From positions 1 to 38,711 of the forward strand of contig NZ_WPCF01000011.1 of the NCBI RefSeq assembly GCF_009741975.1: DNA of 38,711 nt, written 5' to 3'. The DNA comes from Halobacterium sp. CBA1126 (GTDB taxonomy: Archaea > Halobacteriota > Halobacteria > Halobacteriales > Halobacteriaceae). The first letter of the stretch is position 1. Each line of letters begins with the position of its first letter. This document shows, in pieces, positions 23,955 through 32,866 of the stretch. The notes below the pieces were generated by a model. The model had not been told where the DNA came from, ran no database searches, and saw only the letters and a program-made list of their open reading frames with translations. A program made the translations under genes and the position numbers.

Positions 23955-24500
23955 ATGCAACCCGAGTCGCCGTCGTCGCTGTCCGACCTCCTGAACGGCA
24001 CCGTCGACCAGTTCGTCGGCAACGTCGCCGGCGCGCTCCCGCGCGTCCTCACCGGACTGGTCTTCCTCGCGCTCGCCGTCGTGTTGATTCGCGTCACCGT
24101 CGCCGCCGTCCGCGCGGTCCTCCGGCGCGTGTACGCCGACCAGCCCATCTACGTCCAGCTCGGCGGCACGCTCGTCGCGGTCGTCCTCTGGTTCGGCGCG
24201 CTGCTGGGCTTCCTCTCGGCGGTCGGCCTCCCCGAGATCGCGGCCGCGCTCGGCACCGCGTCGGGGTTCCTCGCGCTCGGCGTCTCCTACGCCCTCTCCG
24301 GGATGCTCGCGGACGCCGTCGCCGGCATCTACCTGCTCCGCGACCCCGACTTCAACCCCGGCGACACGGTCGTCGCGGGCGACGTCACCGGCGTCGTCGA
24401 CTCCATCGAGCTCCGGAAGACGCGGTTCAGCGTCGGCGAGGACACGGTCGTCCGCGCGAACGCCGAGGTCGAGAAGAAGTGGACCAAGAAGCCGGAGTGA
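23955..24500 (+). CDS. MscS-like mechanosensitive channel family protein, short form
   Basis: A 181-aa protein with three hydrophobic helices (about 26-50, 63-85 and 90-115) and then the MscS beta domain (DFNPGDTVVAGDVTGVVDSI with RKTRFSVGEDTVVRANAEV). The pore-helix region GFLALGVSYALSGMLADAVAGI resembles TM3 of MscS. It lacks the large alpha/beta C-terminal cage domain of full-length MscS and ends KKWTKKPE. It may be a minimal osmotic-release channel or a paralogue with another role. Confidence 0.8.
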   Translation: MQPESPSSLSDLLNGTVDQFVGNVAGALPRVLTGLVFLALAVVLIRVTVAAVRAVLRRVYADQPIYVQLGGTLVAVVLWFGALLGFLSAVGLPEIAAALGTASGFLALGVSYALSGMLADAVAGIYLLRDPDFNPGDTVVAGDVTGVVDSIELRKTRFSVGEDTVVRANAEVEKKWTKKPE

Positions 24501-24565
24501 GCGCCGGACGAACCCTGTTAGCAGGTCACCCGCGAGTTTATGCCGTTCGGTAGAGTAGTTCGGGT

Positions 24566-25495
24566 ATGTTCGTAGGGCACGCGACGTTCGCGTTCGGCGT
24601 CGTCGCGCTCGCCGCCGTCCGCCTCGGGGCGTCCCGCGAGCGGGCGCTCGCGCTCGGCGTCGCGGCCGGCCTGTTCGCCGCGGTCCCCGACGTCGACATG
24701 GCGTACGCCCTCGTCGGCCTCCTCACCGTCGACCCCACCAGCCCGATGGCCGTCGCGCAGTCGTTCTGGGGCGCGTCGACGGTCGTCCACCGCGCGGTCA
24801 CGCACTCGCTGGTGGTGGGGGTGCCGGCGGCCGCCGCGTTCGCGCTCGCGCCCACCCACCGCCGGCTCGCCGCCGCCGCGCTCGCCGCGCTCGTCGGCGT
24901 CGGCGTCGCCGTCTCCGGGCCGCTCCCCGCCGTCATCGTCGGGCTGTTCGCCGCCGGCGGCTGGTTCGTCGCGCACGCCGCCCACGCGTACGACGTCCGC
25001 GGCGCCACCCTGTTCGGGGTCGCGCTCGTCGGCCTCCTCACGCACCCGTTCGGCGACCTGTTCACGGGCCAACCCCCGGAGCTGTTCTACCCGCTCGACG
25101 TCGCCGTCCTCGACGGTCGCGTCGCGCTGTCCGCGGACCCGACGCTGCACCTGCTCGGCGCGTTCGGCGTCGAGCTGTTCGCCATCTGGCTCGGCGTCGC
25201 GGCCGCGCTCTGGCTGACCGGCCGCCGGTTCGCCGACCACGTGAACCCGCGGGCGGCGTCCGGCGCCGCGTACGCGCTCGCCGTGCTCGTGTTGCCGCCG
25301 CCGACCGTCGACGCCTCCTACCAGTTCGTGTTCAGCGTCGTCGCGGTCGGGTTCGTCGGCGTCGTCCCCGCGCCCCGGTTCGGCCAGCGCTCGCTGGCGC
25401 TGCCGTCGCTGCCGACCGGCCTCGTCACCGGGCTCGCCGCCGTCACGCTCGCCGGCGTCGCGTACGCCGTCGCGTACGCGACCGGCCTCGCGTAG
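24566..25495 (+). CDS. Membrane-bound metal-dependent hydrolase family (DUF457/YdjM-like)
   Basis: A 309-aa protein with about eight hydrophobic helices and the conserved polar residues of the YdjM/DUF457 group: FVGHATFAFG at the N-terminus, AAVPDVDMAY, VVHRAVTHSL and LLTHPFGDLF. These His/Asp clusters give the family its 'metal-dependent hydrolase' label, but no reaction is well established. An AT-rich box (gtttatg) lies about 27 bases before the ATG. Confidence 0.85.
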   Translation: MFVGHATFAFGVVALAAVRLGASRERALALGVAAGLFAAVPDVDMAYALVGLLTVDPTSPMAVAQSFWGASTVVHRAVTHSLVVGVPAAAAFALAPTHRRLAAAALAALVGVGVAVSGPLPAVIVGLFAAGGWFVAHAAHAYDVRGATLFGVALVGLLTHPFGDLFTGQPPELFYPLDVAVLDGRVALSADPTLHLLGAFGVELFAIWLGVAAALWLTGRRFADHVNPRAASGAAYALAVLVLPPPTVDASYQFVFSVVAVGFVGVVPAPRFGQRSLALPSLPTGLVTGLAAVTLAGVAYAVAYATGLA

Positions 25496-25564
25496 CTGCC
25501 GGCGCCGGCCGCGACCGCTCCCTAGCGAGTAATTTTATCCGGCTTCCCGGCGAACTGTCGGGCG

Positions 25565-25765
25565 ATGGTATACAAGAAGATCCGACTCATCGGGACCAGC
25601 GAGGAGAGCTTCGACGCGGCCGCCGACGAGGCGATCGACCGCGCGGAGGACACGCTGGACAACGTGAAGTGGGCGGAAGTCGTCGAACAGGGCGTCGAAA
25701 TCGCGAGCGTCGAGAACCGACAGTACCAGGTCGAGGTCGAAGTCGCCTTCGAGCTGGAGAACTAA
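25565..25765 (+). CDS. Dodecin (flavin-binding dodecamer)
   Basis: A 66-aa dodecin. It begins [19 protein letters not shown] and carries the Trp in NVKWAEVVE (W36 in this numbering) that sandwiches the flavin ring in archaeal dodecin, plus a Gln in RQYQVEVEV in the ligand-contacting strand. Dodecins form hollow dodecamers that store and protect riboflavin or FMN. Length is normal. A TATA-like box (attttatc) lies about 27 bases upstream. The stop overlaps that of the convergent Fe-S carrier gene. Confidence 0.93.
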   Translation: MVYKKIRLIGTSEESFDAAADEAIDRAEDTLDNVKWAEVVEQGVEIASVENRQYQVEVEVAFELEN

Positions 25766-26127
25766 GTCCGGAAGGACTCGCCGCAGCCGCACTCGCTCTC
25801 GACGTTCGGGTTCTGGACGTGGAAGCCCGCGCCCTGTAGCCCGCCCTCGAAGTCGAGCTGGCTGCCGCCGACGTAGCTCAGGCTGGACTGGTCGACGAAC
25901 AGCCGCAGTCCGTTACTCTCGAAGATCTGGTCCTCGGGCTCGGGCTCGTGCTCGAAGCGCATCCCGTAGGAGAGCCCGGCGCAGCCGCCCTGCTGGACGT
26001 ACAGCCGCAGGCCGGCCTCCGAGGCGTCCATGTCTTCGCTCTCCATGAGCTCGCGGGCCTGCTCGGCCGCGGGCTCGGTGGCCGTGACCACCGTGTCTCC
26101 CTCCCCATTCTCGACGGTCGCGCTCAT
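25762..26127 (-). CDS. A-type iron-sulfur carrier (HesB/IscA family)
   Basis: A 121-aa Fe-S cluster carrier. The three ligand cysteines are present: one in [14 protein letters not shown] and the C-terminal pair in [10 protein letters not shown]. The [18 protein letters not shown] block is typical. It would carry a [2Fe-2S] or [4Fe-4S] cluster from the SUF scaffold to apo-enzymes. A TATA-like cttatga on the minus strand about 27 bases upstream supports the start at 26127. Confidence 0.93.
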   Translation of the reverse strand: MSATVENGEGDTVVTATEPAAEQARELMESEDMDASEAGLRLYVQQGGCAGLSYGMRFEHEPEPEDQIFESNGLRLFVDQSSLSYVGGSQLDFEGGLQGAGFHVQNPNVESECGCGESFRT

Positions 26128-26267
26128 GTCGAATACGTTCGGGGCCCGCAGTCATAAGCGTGGTGCCGGGGACGAACGCTCGCCGCGTCTGCGGCGCGCC
26201 GGGCACGCGAGCCCCGAGTTCGCTCCCCTCGCCGGCGTCAGCGCCGCGCGAGCGCCGAGTCGCGCCG

Positions 26268-27890
26268 TCATTCGTCTACCTTCCCGTCGCGGCGGTCGGC
26301 CTCTCGCGCGTCCGCCGAGCGGTCCTCGGGGTCGCCGTGGCCGCCGCCGCCGGGCGTCCGTATCCGCACGGTCGACCCGGCGCTGACGTCGACGGACGCC
26401 TTCGACGGCACGCGCTCGCCGTCGACGAGGTTCTCGCCGGTCGCGCCGTCCTCGCCGCCGTCGACGCCCGCGGGCGCGGTGCGGCGGCGCTCGGTGAGCA
26501 GCGAGACGGTCGCGTCGGTCTGGAGCGTGACGGCGCGCTCGAGGCCGAGGCCGCCGCGGTACTCGCCGTCGCCGCCGCTGGACGGCCGGAGCGCGTACGT
26601 CTCGACGCGCATCGGGTACTCCGTCTCGAGGGCCTCGACGGGCGTGTTCAGCGTGTTCGTCATCCCGACCTGGACGCCGTCCATGCCGTCCTTGTCGGGG
26701 CGCGCGCCGAAGCCGCCAGCGATGGTCTCGTAGTACGTGAACTCGCCGTCGCGGTCGCCGACGATGAGGTTGTTCATCGTCCCCTGACTGCCGGCCGGCA
26801 CGCGGTCCGGGATGGCGTCCGCGAGCGCGGCGAGCGTGACGTCGGTCACCCGCTGGCTGGTCTCGACGTTCCCGCCGACCACCGCGGCCGGCGGCGCGGG
26901 GTTGAGCAGCGACCCCTCGGGCGCCGAGACGGACACCGGCTCGTAGCAGCCGTGGTTCGGCGGAATCTCCGGGTCCGTGACCGCGCGGACGACGAAGTAG
27001 ACCGCGCTCTTCGCGACGGACAGCGGCGCGTTGAGGTTGCCGGCGACCTGGTCGGCGGCCCCCGCGAAGTCGACGTCGAGCGCGGAGCCGTCGACGGTGA
27101 CCGTCGCCTCCACGGGGATGTCCTCGTCGGTCACACCGTCGCCCTCGAGGACGTCCCGCGCGTCGTACTCGCCGTCCGGGAGCTCCGCGATTTCGGCCTC
27201 CATGCGGTCACGCGAGTAGTCGACGACCGCGTCGAAGGCGTCCAGCAACAGCGGCCCGTGGTCGTCGAGGAGCTCCCCGACGCGTTCCTCCGCGCGCTCG
27301 TTCGCGGCGCGCTGGGCCTGCAGGTCCGCCCGCCGCTCGTCGGGCGTCCTGACGTTCGCCAGCAGCACGTCGAGGACGCCCTCGTTCAGGTCGCCGCCGT
27401 CGACGAGCCGAACCGCTGGCAGGCGGAGGCCCTCCTCGTATATCTCGCGGGCGCCCGGCGGCATGCTGCCGGGGGCGCTCCCGCCGACGTCGGCGTGGTG
27501 GGCGCGCGAGACGGCGAACCCGAGGACGTCGCCCTCGGGCGCGATGGTGGAGACCAGCGTGACGTCCGGGAGGTGGGTGCCGCCCTCGAACGGGTCGTTC
27601 ACGACGAAGACGTCCCCGGGACGGGGGTTCTCGTCGAGCACGACGTCGACGGCGTCCGGCATCGCGCCGAGGTGGACGGGGATGTGTTCGGCCTGCGCGA
27701 CCATCCGGCCGTCGGCGTCGAACAGCGCGGTCGAGCAGTCCTGTCGCTCCTTGATGTTCGGCGAGTACGCCCCCGTGATGAGGACGTGGCCCATCTCCTC
27801 GGCGACGCTCTCCAGGTGGTTCCGGAGAATCTCCAGGGTCACGGGGTCGACGTCCCCGCCGGACGCCCGCCCCGCGCGTTCGTCGGTCAC
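26268..27890 (-). CDS. hyuB: Hydantoinase B/oxoprolinase family protein (HyuB)
   Basis: A 540-aa beta subunit of an ATP-dependent hydantoinase or 5-oxoprolinase. Signatures are DPVTLEILRNHLESVAEEMG at the N-terminus, SPNIKERQDCSTALFD, RPGDVFVVNDPFEGGTHLPD, and the C-terminal GGGGHGDP. HyuA and HyuB together hydrolyse the ring amide of 5-oxoproline, N-methylhydantoin or similar compounds with ATP, or carboxylate ketones in related enzymes. It starts at a GTG that overlaps the TGA of hyuA (GTGA), so the subunits are translated together. Confidence 0.92.
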   Translation of the reverse strand: MTDERAGRASGGDVDPVTLEILRNHLESVAEEMGHVLITGAYSPNIKERQDCSTALFDADGRMVAQAEHIPVHLGAMPDAVDVVLDENPRPGDVFVVNDPFEGGTHLPDVTLVSTIAPEGDVLGFAVSRAHHADVGGSAPGSMPPGAREIYEEGLRLPAVRLVDGGDLNEGVLDVLLANVRTPDERRADLQAQRAANERAEERVGELLDDHGPLLLDAFDAVVDYSRDRMEAEIAELPDGEYDARDVLEGDGVTDEDIPVEATVTVDGSALDVDFAGAADQVAGNLNAPLSVAKSAVYFVVRAVTDPEIPPNHGCYEPVSVSAPEGSLLNPAPPAAVVGGNVETSQRVTDVTLAALADAIPDRVPAGSQGTMNNLIVGDRDGEFTYYETIAGGFGARPDKDGMDGVQVGMTNTLNTPVEALETEYPMRVETYALRPSSGGDGEYRGGLGLERAVTLQTDATVSLLTERRRTAPAGVDGGEDGATGENLVDGERVPSKASVDVSAGSTVRIRTPGGGGHGDPEDRSADAREADRRDGKVDE

Positions 27891-29896
27891 GCGTCGCCCA
27901 CCTCCGAGACGAGGGCGCCGTCCGCACGCACCGTGACGTCCCAGGCCGGCGGGACGACGACCGTGCTCTCGTCCTGTTCGATGATGGCCGGCCCGCCGAG
28001 CGTCCGCCCCGGGCGGAGGCGTTCGCGCTCGTACACCGGCGTCTCGTAGACGCCGTCCTCGAAGGTCGCGTCCCGCGTCCCCTTCAGCGGGTCGCCGGCC
28101 GCCTCGTACGCGACGTCCGGCACGGGGCGTTCGACGGTCGCGGTCACGCGGCAGTTGACCAGGTGGACCGGCTCGTCCATCCGGTAGCCGTACGCGGACT
28201 CGTGGGCGTCCTCGAACCGGTTCCGGGCGTCCCCGCGGTCGAACGAGTCGCCGACGTCGACCGAGAGCTCGAAGCTCTGCCCGGCGTACCGGAGGTCCGC
28301 CGAGTACGCGACCGTCGCTCCGTCGGGGTCGCTGACCGCCGCCAGCACCTCGTCGCGGAGGTCGGCGTAGATGCCCTCGACCGCGTCGGCGTCGACGTCG
28401 GCCAGCGGCCGCCGGTGGGTGCGGACCGCGTCCTGTTTCTCGTCGGCGGCCAGCAGGCCGTACGCCGACAGGACGCCGGACGCGCGCGGCACCACCACGC
28501 GCTCCATGTCGAGGCTCTCCGCGATGGAGACCGCGTGCATCGGCCCGGCGCCGCCGAACGCGACGAGGCCGAACGTCCGCGGGTCGTAGCCGCGCTCGAC
28601 GGTCACCGACCGGATGGCGCGGGTCATGTTCGCGTTCGCCACCCGGTAGACGCCCCGGGTGGCCTCCACGGGGTCGTCCATGCCCGCTTCCGCCGCGAGG
28701 TCGCCGATGGCGTCGTACGCCGCCTGCTCGTCCAGCGAGAGTTCGCCGCCGAGGCTCGTGCTCGACCCGATGTAGCCGAGCACGAGGTTGGCGTCCGTGA
28801 CCGTCGGCTTCGTGCCGCCGCGGCCGTAACACGCCGGCCCCGGCTCCGCGCCCGCCGACCGCGGGCCGATGCGGAGCGCGCCGCCGGCGTCCACCCACGC
28901 GATGGACCCGCCGCCCGCGCCGACCGTCTCGACGTCGACCATCGGCGTCCTTATCGGGCGGTCGTTGATTTCGCCGTCGGTCGTCCGCTCGACGTCGCCG
29001 TCGCGCACGAGGCTGACGTCGCTGGACGTCCCGCCCATGTCGAACGTGACGAACCCCGAGGTCGCGTCGCTGTCCGCGTCGTCGGTCGCCATCGCGTTCG
29101 CGCCGACGACGCCCGCGGCCGGCCCCGAGAGGACCGTCAGGACGGCGTTCCGGCGGACGGTCTCCGCGTCGGTGATGCCGCCGTTCGCCTGCATGATTCG
29201 CGGCTGCGGGAGGCCGGCGTCGGCCGCGCGCTCGGAGAGGTGGCCGACGTACCGGTCGATGGCCGGCCGCACGTACGCGTCGACGACGGTCGTGGCGGTC
29301 CGCTCGTACTCGCGGAACTCCGCGAGGACCTCGTGGGAGGTCGAGACGGGCACGTCAAGTTCCTCCCGGAGGACCGCGGCGACCCGGCGCTCGTTCTCCG
29401 GGTGGGCGTACGCGTGGAGGAGCGAGACGGCGACGGCCTCGGCGCCCGACTCGCGGATGGCGTCGGCCACCGACCGGACCTCGGCCTCGTCGACGGCGCG
29501 CTCGACGCCGTCGGTGGTCGTCCGCTCGTCGACCTCGAACCGGCGGCGCCGCGGCACCAGCGGCGTCGGCTTCTCCGCTTCGAGGTCGTACAGCGAGGGG
29601 CGGTCCTGTCGGCCGATTTCGAGGACGTCGCGGAACCCCTCGGTCGTGACGAGCGCGGTCCTCGCGCCCGACTCCTCGAGGAGCGCGTTCACCGAGACGG
29701 TCATCGCGTGCGAGAACCCCTCGAGCTGGCCGGGTTCGACGCCCGCCTCGGCGCACGCCTTCTCGATGCCCGCCATCACGCCGTCGCTCTGGTCGTCCGT
29801 GCTCGGCACCTTCGCCGTGACGAGCTCGCCGTCCGCCAGCAGCGTCACGTCCGTGAACGTCCCGCCGACGTCGACGCCCACGACGCGGTCGCTCAT
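27887..29896 (-). CDS. hyuA: Hydantoinase A/oxoprolinase family protein (HyuA)
   Basis: A 669-aa alpha subunit. It begins MSDRVVGVDVGGTFTDVTLL, the phosphate-binding loop of the actin-like ATPase fold, and also has DMGGTSSDVSLV and FGGAGPMHAV later. The C-terminal part ends PAIIEQDESTVVVPP as in the family. It pairs with HyuB downstream by a GTGA overlap, and its ATG overlaps the TGA of hisD upstream. The substrate (5-oxoproline, hydantoin or a histidine-derived ring such as an imidazolone or hydantoin) cannot be told from sequence. Confidence 0.92.
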   Translation of the reverse strand: MSDRVVGVDVGGTFTDVTLLADGELVTAKVPSTDDQSDGVMAGIEKACAEAGVEPGQLEGFSHAMTVSVNALLEESGARTALVTTEGFRDVLEIGRQDRPSLYDLEAEKPTPLVPRRRRFEVDERTTTDGVERAVDEAEVRSVADAIRESGAEAVAVSLLHAYAHPENERRVAAVLREELDVPVSTSHEVLAEFREYERTATTVVDAYVRPAIDRYVGHLSERAADAGLPQPRIMQANGGITDAETVRRNAVLTVLSGPAAGVVGANAMATDDADSDATSGFVTFDMGGTSSDVSLVRDGDVERTTDGEINDRPIRTPMVDVETVGAGGGSIAWVDAGGALRIGPRSAGAEPGPACYGRGGTKPTVTDANLVLGYIGSSTSLGGELSLDEQAAYDAIGDLAAEAGMDDPVEATRGVYRVANANMTRAIRSVTVERGYDPRTFGLVAFGGAGPMHAVSIAESLDMERVVVPRASGVLSAYGLLAADEKQDAVRTHRRPLADVDADAVEGIYADLRDEVLAAVSDPDGATVAYSADLRYAGQSFELSVDVGDSFDRGDARNRFEDAHESAYGYRMDEPVHLVNCRVTATVERPVPDVAYEAAGDPLKGTRDATFEDGVYETPVYERERLRPGRTLGGPAIIEQDESTVVVPPAWDVTVRADGALVSEVGDA

Positions 29897-31170
29897 CCGT
29901 CCTCGAAGCGCGCGTCCACGCTCGCGGCGTGGGCTTCGAGGCCCTCGGCCTCGGCGAGCGTCGTCACGGTCTCCCGGAGGTCCGCGAGCGCGCCCTCGTC
30001 GAGGCGCTGGACGGTCGTCGACCGGAGGAACGTGTCCACGGAGAGCCCGCCGGCGACCTTCGCCTTCCCGTTCGTCGGGAGCACGTGGTTCGTCCCCGTG
30101 GCGTAGTCGCCCGCGGCGACGGGCGCGTACGGCCCGAGGAACACCGACCCCGCGGAGTCGACGCGGTCCAGCAGCTCCTCGTCGTCGTCGGCCTGAATCG
30201 AGAGGTGTTCGGCGGCGTACTCCTCGGCGAACAGCACCGCCTCGCTCATCGAGCGCGCGACGAACACGCCGCTGGCGCCGCTCCCGAGGGCCTCCCGAAT
30301 CGTCTCCGCGCGCTCCCGGTCGTCGACGCCGGCCTCGACAGCCGCGCAGATTTCCCCCGCGGTCGCCTCGTCGTCGGTGACCGCGACGACGCTGGACTCG
30401 GGGTCGTGTTCGGCCTGCGCGAGCAGGTCCGCCGCGACGTACTCGGGGTCGGCGGTCTCGTCGGCGACCACCAGCAGTTCGGAGGGACCCGCGAGGAAGT
30501 CGATGTCGACGTCCCCGCGGACTTCGGCCTTCGCCGCGGTGACGAACTTGTTGCCCGGGCCGACGACCTTCTGCACGCGGTCGACGGTCTCGGTCCCGTA
30601 CGCCAGCGCCGCGACGGCCTGCGCGCCGCCGGAGGCGTACACGCGGTCCGCGCCCGCGACGTGCATCGCCGCCATCGTCACCGGGTTCAGCTCCTCGGCG
30701 GGCGGCGTCGCGACCGCCACCTGTTCGACGCCCGCGACCTTCGCGGGAACGACGCCCATCAGCACCGACGACGGGTACGCCGCGGTGCCGCCGGGCGCGT
30801 ACACGCCGACGCGCTCGATGGGGCGGAACCGCCGCCCGAGCTCCCGGCCCTCGGAGAACTCCCGGCGCCAGTCCTCCGGCAGTTGGGCCTCGTGGAACTC
30901 CCGGACGTTCGCCGCGGCGTCCTCGATGGCCGCGCGGGTCTCCTCGTCCAGTTCCTCGTAGGCGCGCTCGGCCTCGTCCGTGACGTCGACGTTCCCCAGC
31001 TCCACGTCGTCGAACTCGCTGGCGTACTGGCGGAGCGCCACGTCGCCCTCCTCGCGGACGCGCTCGACGATGTCCCGGACCGTCGACCGGACCGACTCCA
31101 CGCCCGCCGTGCGCTCGAACAGCGCGCGGCGGCGGTCCGGCCCGAGGTCCGCGACGGCTTCGTAGTCCAT
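29893..31170 (-). CDS. hisD: Histidinol dehydrogenase
   Basis: A 425-aa NAD- and zinc-dependent enzyme that oxidises L-histidinol to histidine in two steps, the last of histidine synthesis. Conserved blocks are VGVYAPGGTAAYPSSVLMG, VVGPGNKFVTAAK, FLAGPSELLVVAD, the zinc-ligand QAEHDP and the catalytic AEHLSI. Length is normal. It is the first gene of the hisD-hyuA-hyuB operon, coupled by a 4-base overlap. No other his gene is in the window. Confidence 0.94.
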   Translation of the reverse strand: MDYEAVADLGPDRRRALFERTAGVESVRSTVRDIVERVREEGDVALRQYASEFDDVELGNVDVTDEAERAYEELDEETRAAIEDAAANVREFHEAQLPEDWRREFSEGRELGRRFRPIERVGVYAPGGTAAYPSSVLMGVVPAKVAGVEQVAVATPPAEELNPVTMAAMHVAGADRVYASGGAQAVAALAYGTETVDRVQKVVGPGNKFVTAAKAEVRGDVDIDFLAGPSELLVVADETADPEYVAADLLAQAEHDPESSVVAVTDDEATAGEICAAVEAGVDDRERAETIREALGSGASGVFVARSMSEAVLFAEEYAAEHLSIQADDDEELLDRVDSAGSVFLGPYAPVAAGDYATGTNHVLPTNGKAKVAGGLSVDTFLRSTTVQRLDEGALADLRETVTTLAEAEGLEAHAASVDARFEDG

Positions 31171-31277
31171 ACGCGCCGTTGGAGCGGCCGGCGAAAAGGC
31201 GTTTCCATCCGTGGGACTGGTCGACGCCCGGGCGAGCTTTCAGAGGCGTTATCACGGACCTCCGCCGAGACGGGGAC

Positions 31278-32560
31278 ATGAGCATCGACGCGCTCGTCGA
31301 CGACGCGGCCGCCGCGTGGCAGCCGCTGACCGAGCAGTTCTTCGCAGAGTACCCCGAGCCGCTGTTCGTCGTGGACGACGACGGCCGCATCGCGCTGTGG
31401 AACGACGCCGTCGTGGAGATGACGGGCCTCCCTCGCGAGGAAGCGGTCGGCGTGGAGGCCATCGACGTGTTCGGGACGGAGGGCCAGACCGAGACGCTCG
31501 CGGACGCGGTGATGCGGTCGGGCGAGGCCGTCCGCGAGGACGCCATCCGGTCCGCGGAGATGGGCGGCCAGCAGCTCCACGCGCAGGCGTCCGCGACGCC
31601 GCTGGAGGGCCCGGACGGCGAGGTGGTCGGCGCGGTCGAAGTGCTGACGCTCGTGACCGACGTGGTCCAGCAGCGCGAGCGCGTCGAACGCGTCCAGGAG
31701 ACCCTCTCCGAGGAGGTCGAAGGCGCCGTCGACGAACTGCGGGCGGCCAGCGAGGACGTCGCGGCGTCCAGCCGGGAGATTCGCGACCTCGCGTCCGGGC
31801 AGGCGGACGACCTCGAGGAGGTCTCCGGGGAGGTCTCGACGTTCAGCGCGACCGTCGAGGAGGTCGCCGCCAGCGCCGACGAGGTCCGCGGGCGGAGCAA
31901 CGACGCCATGGAGCGCGCCCGCGAGTCCCGGGAGGCCGCCGAGCGCGTGCTCGACGCCGTCGACGCGTTCGCGGAGACCGCGGACACCGTCGAGAGGAAC
32001 ACCGACGAGCTCCGCGAGCGCCTCGAGGAGATCGACCGCGTGGTCGAGGTCATCACGGACATCGCCGACCAGACGAACCTGCTCGCGCTGAACGCGAACA
32101 TCGAGGCCGCCCGCGCGGCGAAGCCGGCAGCGGGTTCGAGGTCGTCGCCGACGAGGTCAAGGAGCTCGCCGAGCAGTCCCAGTCCGAGGTCGGGGAGATC
32201 GAGGCGCTGGTCGCCGACATCAAGGCGGACAGCCGGGAGACCGCCGAGAGCGTCGCGGAAGCCACCGACCGCGTCGCCGACGCCCGCGAGGCCGCGGAGG
32301 CGCTCGTGGAGAACCAGCGCGAGATCGAGACGCTCGTCCGCGAGACCGCCGAGGGGATGGACGAGATAGCGAACGCGACCGACGACCAGGCCGCCAGCGC
32401 CGAGGAGATCGCGACCGTCGTCGACGACGTCGCCGACCGCGCCGACCACGTCGCCGAGGAGACCGCGAGCCTCGCGGCCGCCCACGACCAGCAGACGGAG
32501 ATGCTCGCGGACATCGAGGACGCCATCGAGGACGCCGAACGCCAACTCGACGAGGAGTAG
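31278..32560 (+). pseudogene. Soluble PAS-domain methyl-accepting chemotaxis transducer with one-base frameshift
   Basis: The start at 31278 (MSIDALVDDAAAAWQ) leads to a PAS sensor (about residues 20-125; EPLFVVDDDGRIALWNDAVV) and a methyl-accepting coiled coil reaching the highly conserved hairpin tip IADQTNLLALNANIEAARA. There one G is missing (near 32116-32119). Restoring it gives GEAGSGFEVVADEVKELAEQ in the next frame, which runs to 32560. No transmembrane helix or HAMP is present, so it would be a cytoplasmic transducer signalling to CheA/CheW. The surrounding sequence is intact, so sequencing error is likely. Confidence 0.85.
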
Positions 32561-32604
32561 TCGGGGCCCGAGGCGGTCCGCCACGGGGCTCGTGACGCGC
32601 GGCG

Positions 32605-32724
32605 CTACTGTCGGTCGCCGAGCGCGACGTCGACGCCGCTGCGCGCCAAGAGGTACGCGAGGACGGCGCCCCCGGGCCCGCAGCCGACGACGACCACGTC
32701 CGCTGATTCGGTGCGCTCGCTCAC
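32605..32724 (-). pseudogene. Truncated FAD-dependent oxidoreductase, N-terminal stub
   Basis: GTG at 32724 opens a 39-aa frame that contains only the dinucleotide-binding start of a flavin monooxygenase: ADVVVVGCGPGGAVLAYLLA (GxGxxG Rossmann loop) and then GVDVALGDRQ followed at once by a stop. A working enzyme would be about 380 aa. Nothing further of the gene is seen downstream, so this is a deletion remnant. Confidence 0.7.
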
Positions 32725-32866
32725 GTGCTCGCGCCGGCCGGTCCGAGAGGCCACTCTAACACGGGCGTACAGTCGCGCCGGCAGCACCAGCTGTATTGCT
32801 GCGTTCGGCGGCGTACACCCCGAACAGTTATCTGTCAGCGTCGAATACAGTTCCGCTCGTGCAGCG

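Noticed and set aside
26128-26267. Possible small gene between the Fe-S carrier and hyuB
   Set aside because: No start-stop frame with family resemblance; it is GC-rich spacer holding the carrier's promoter.
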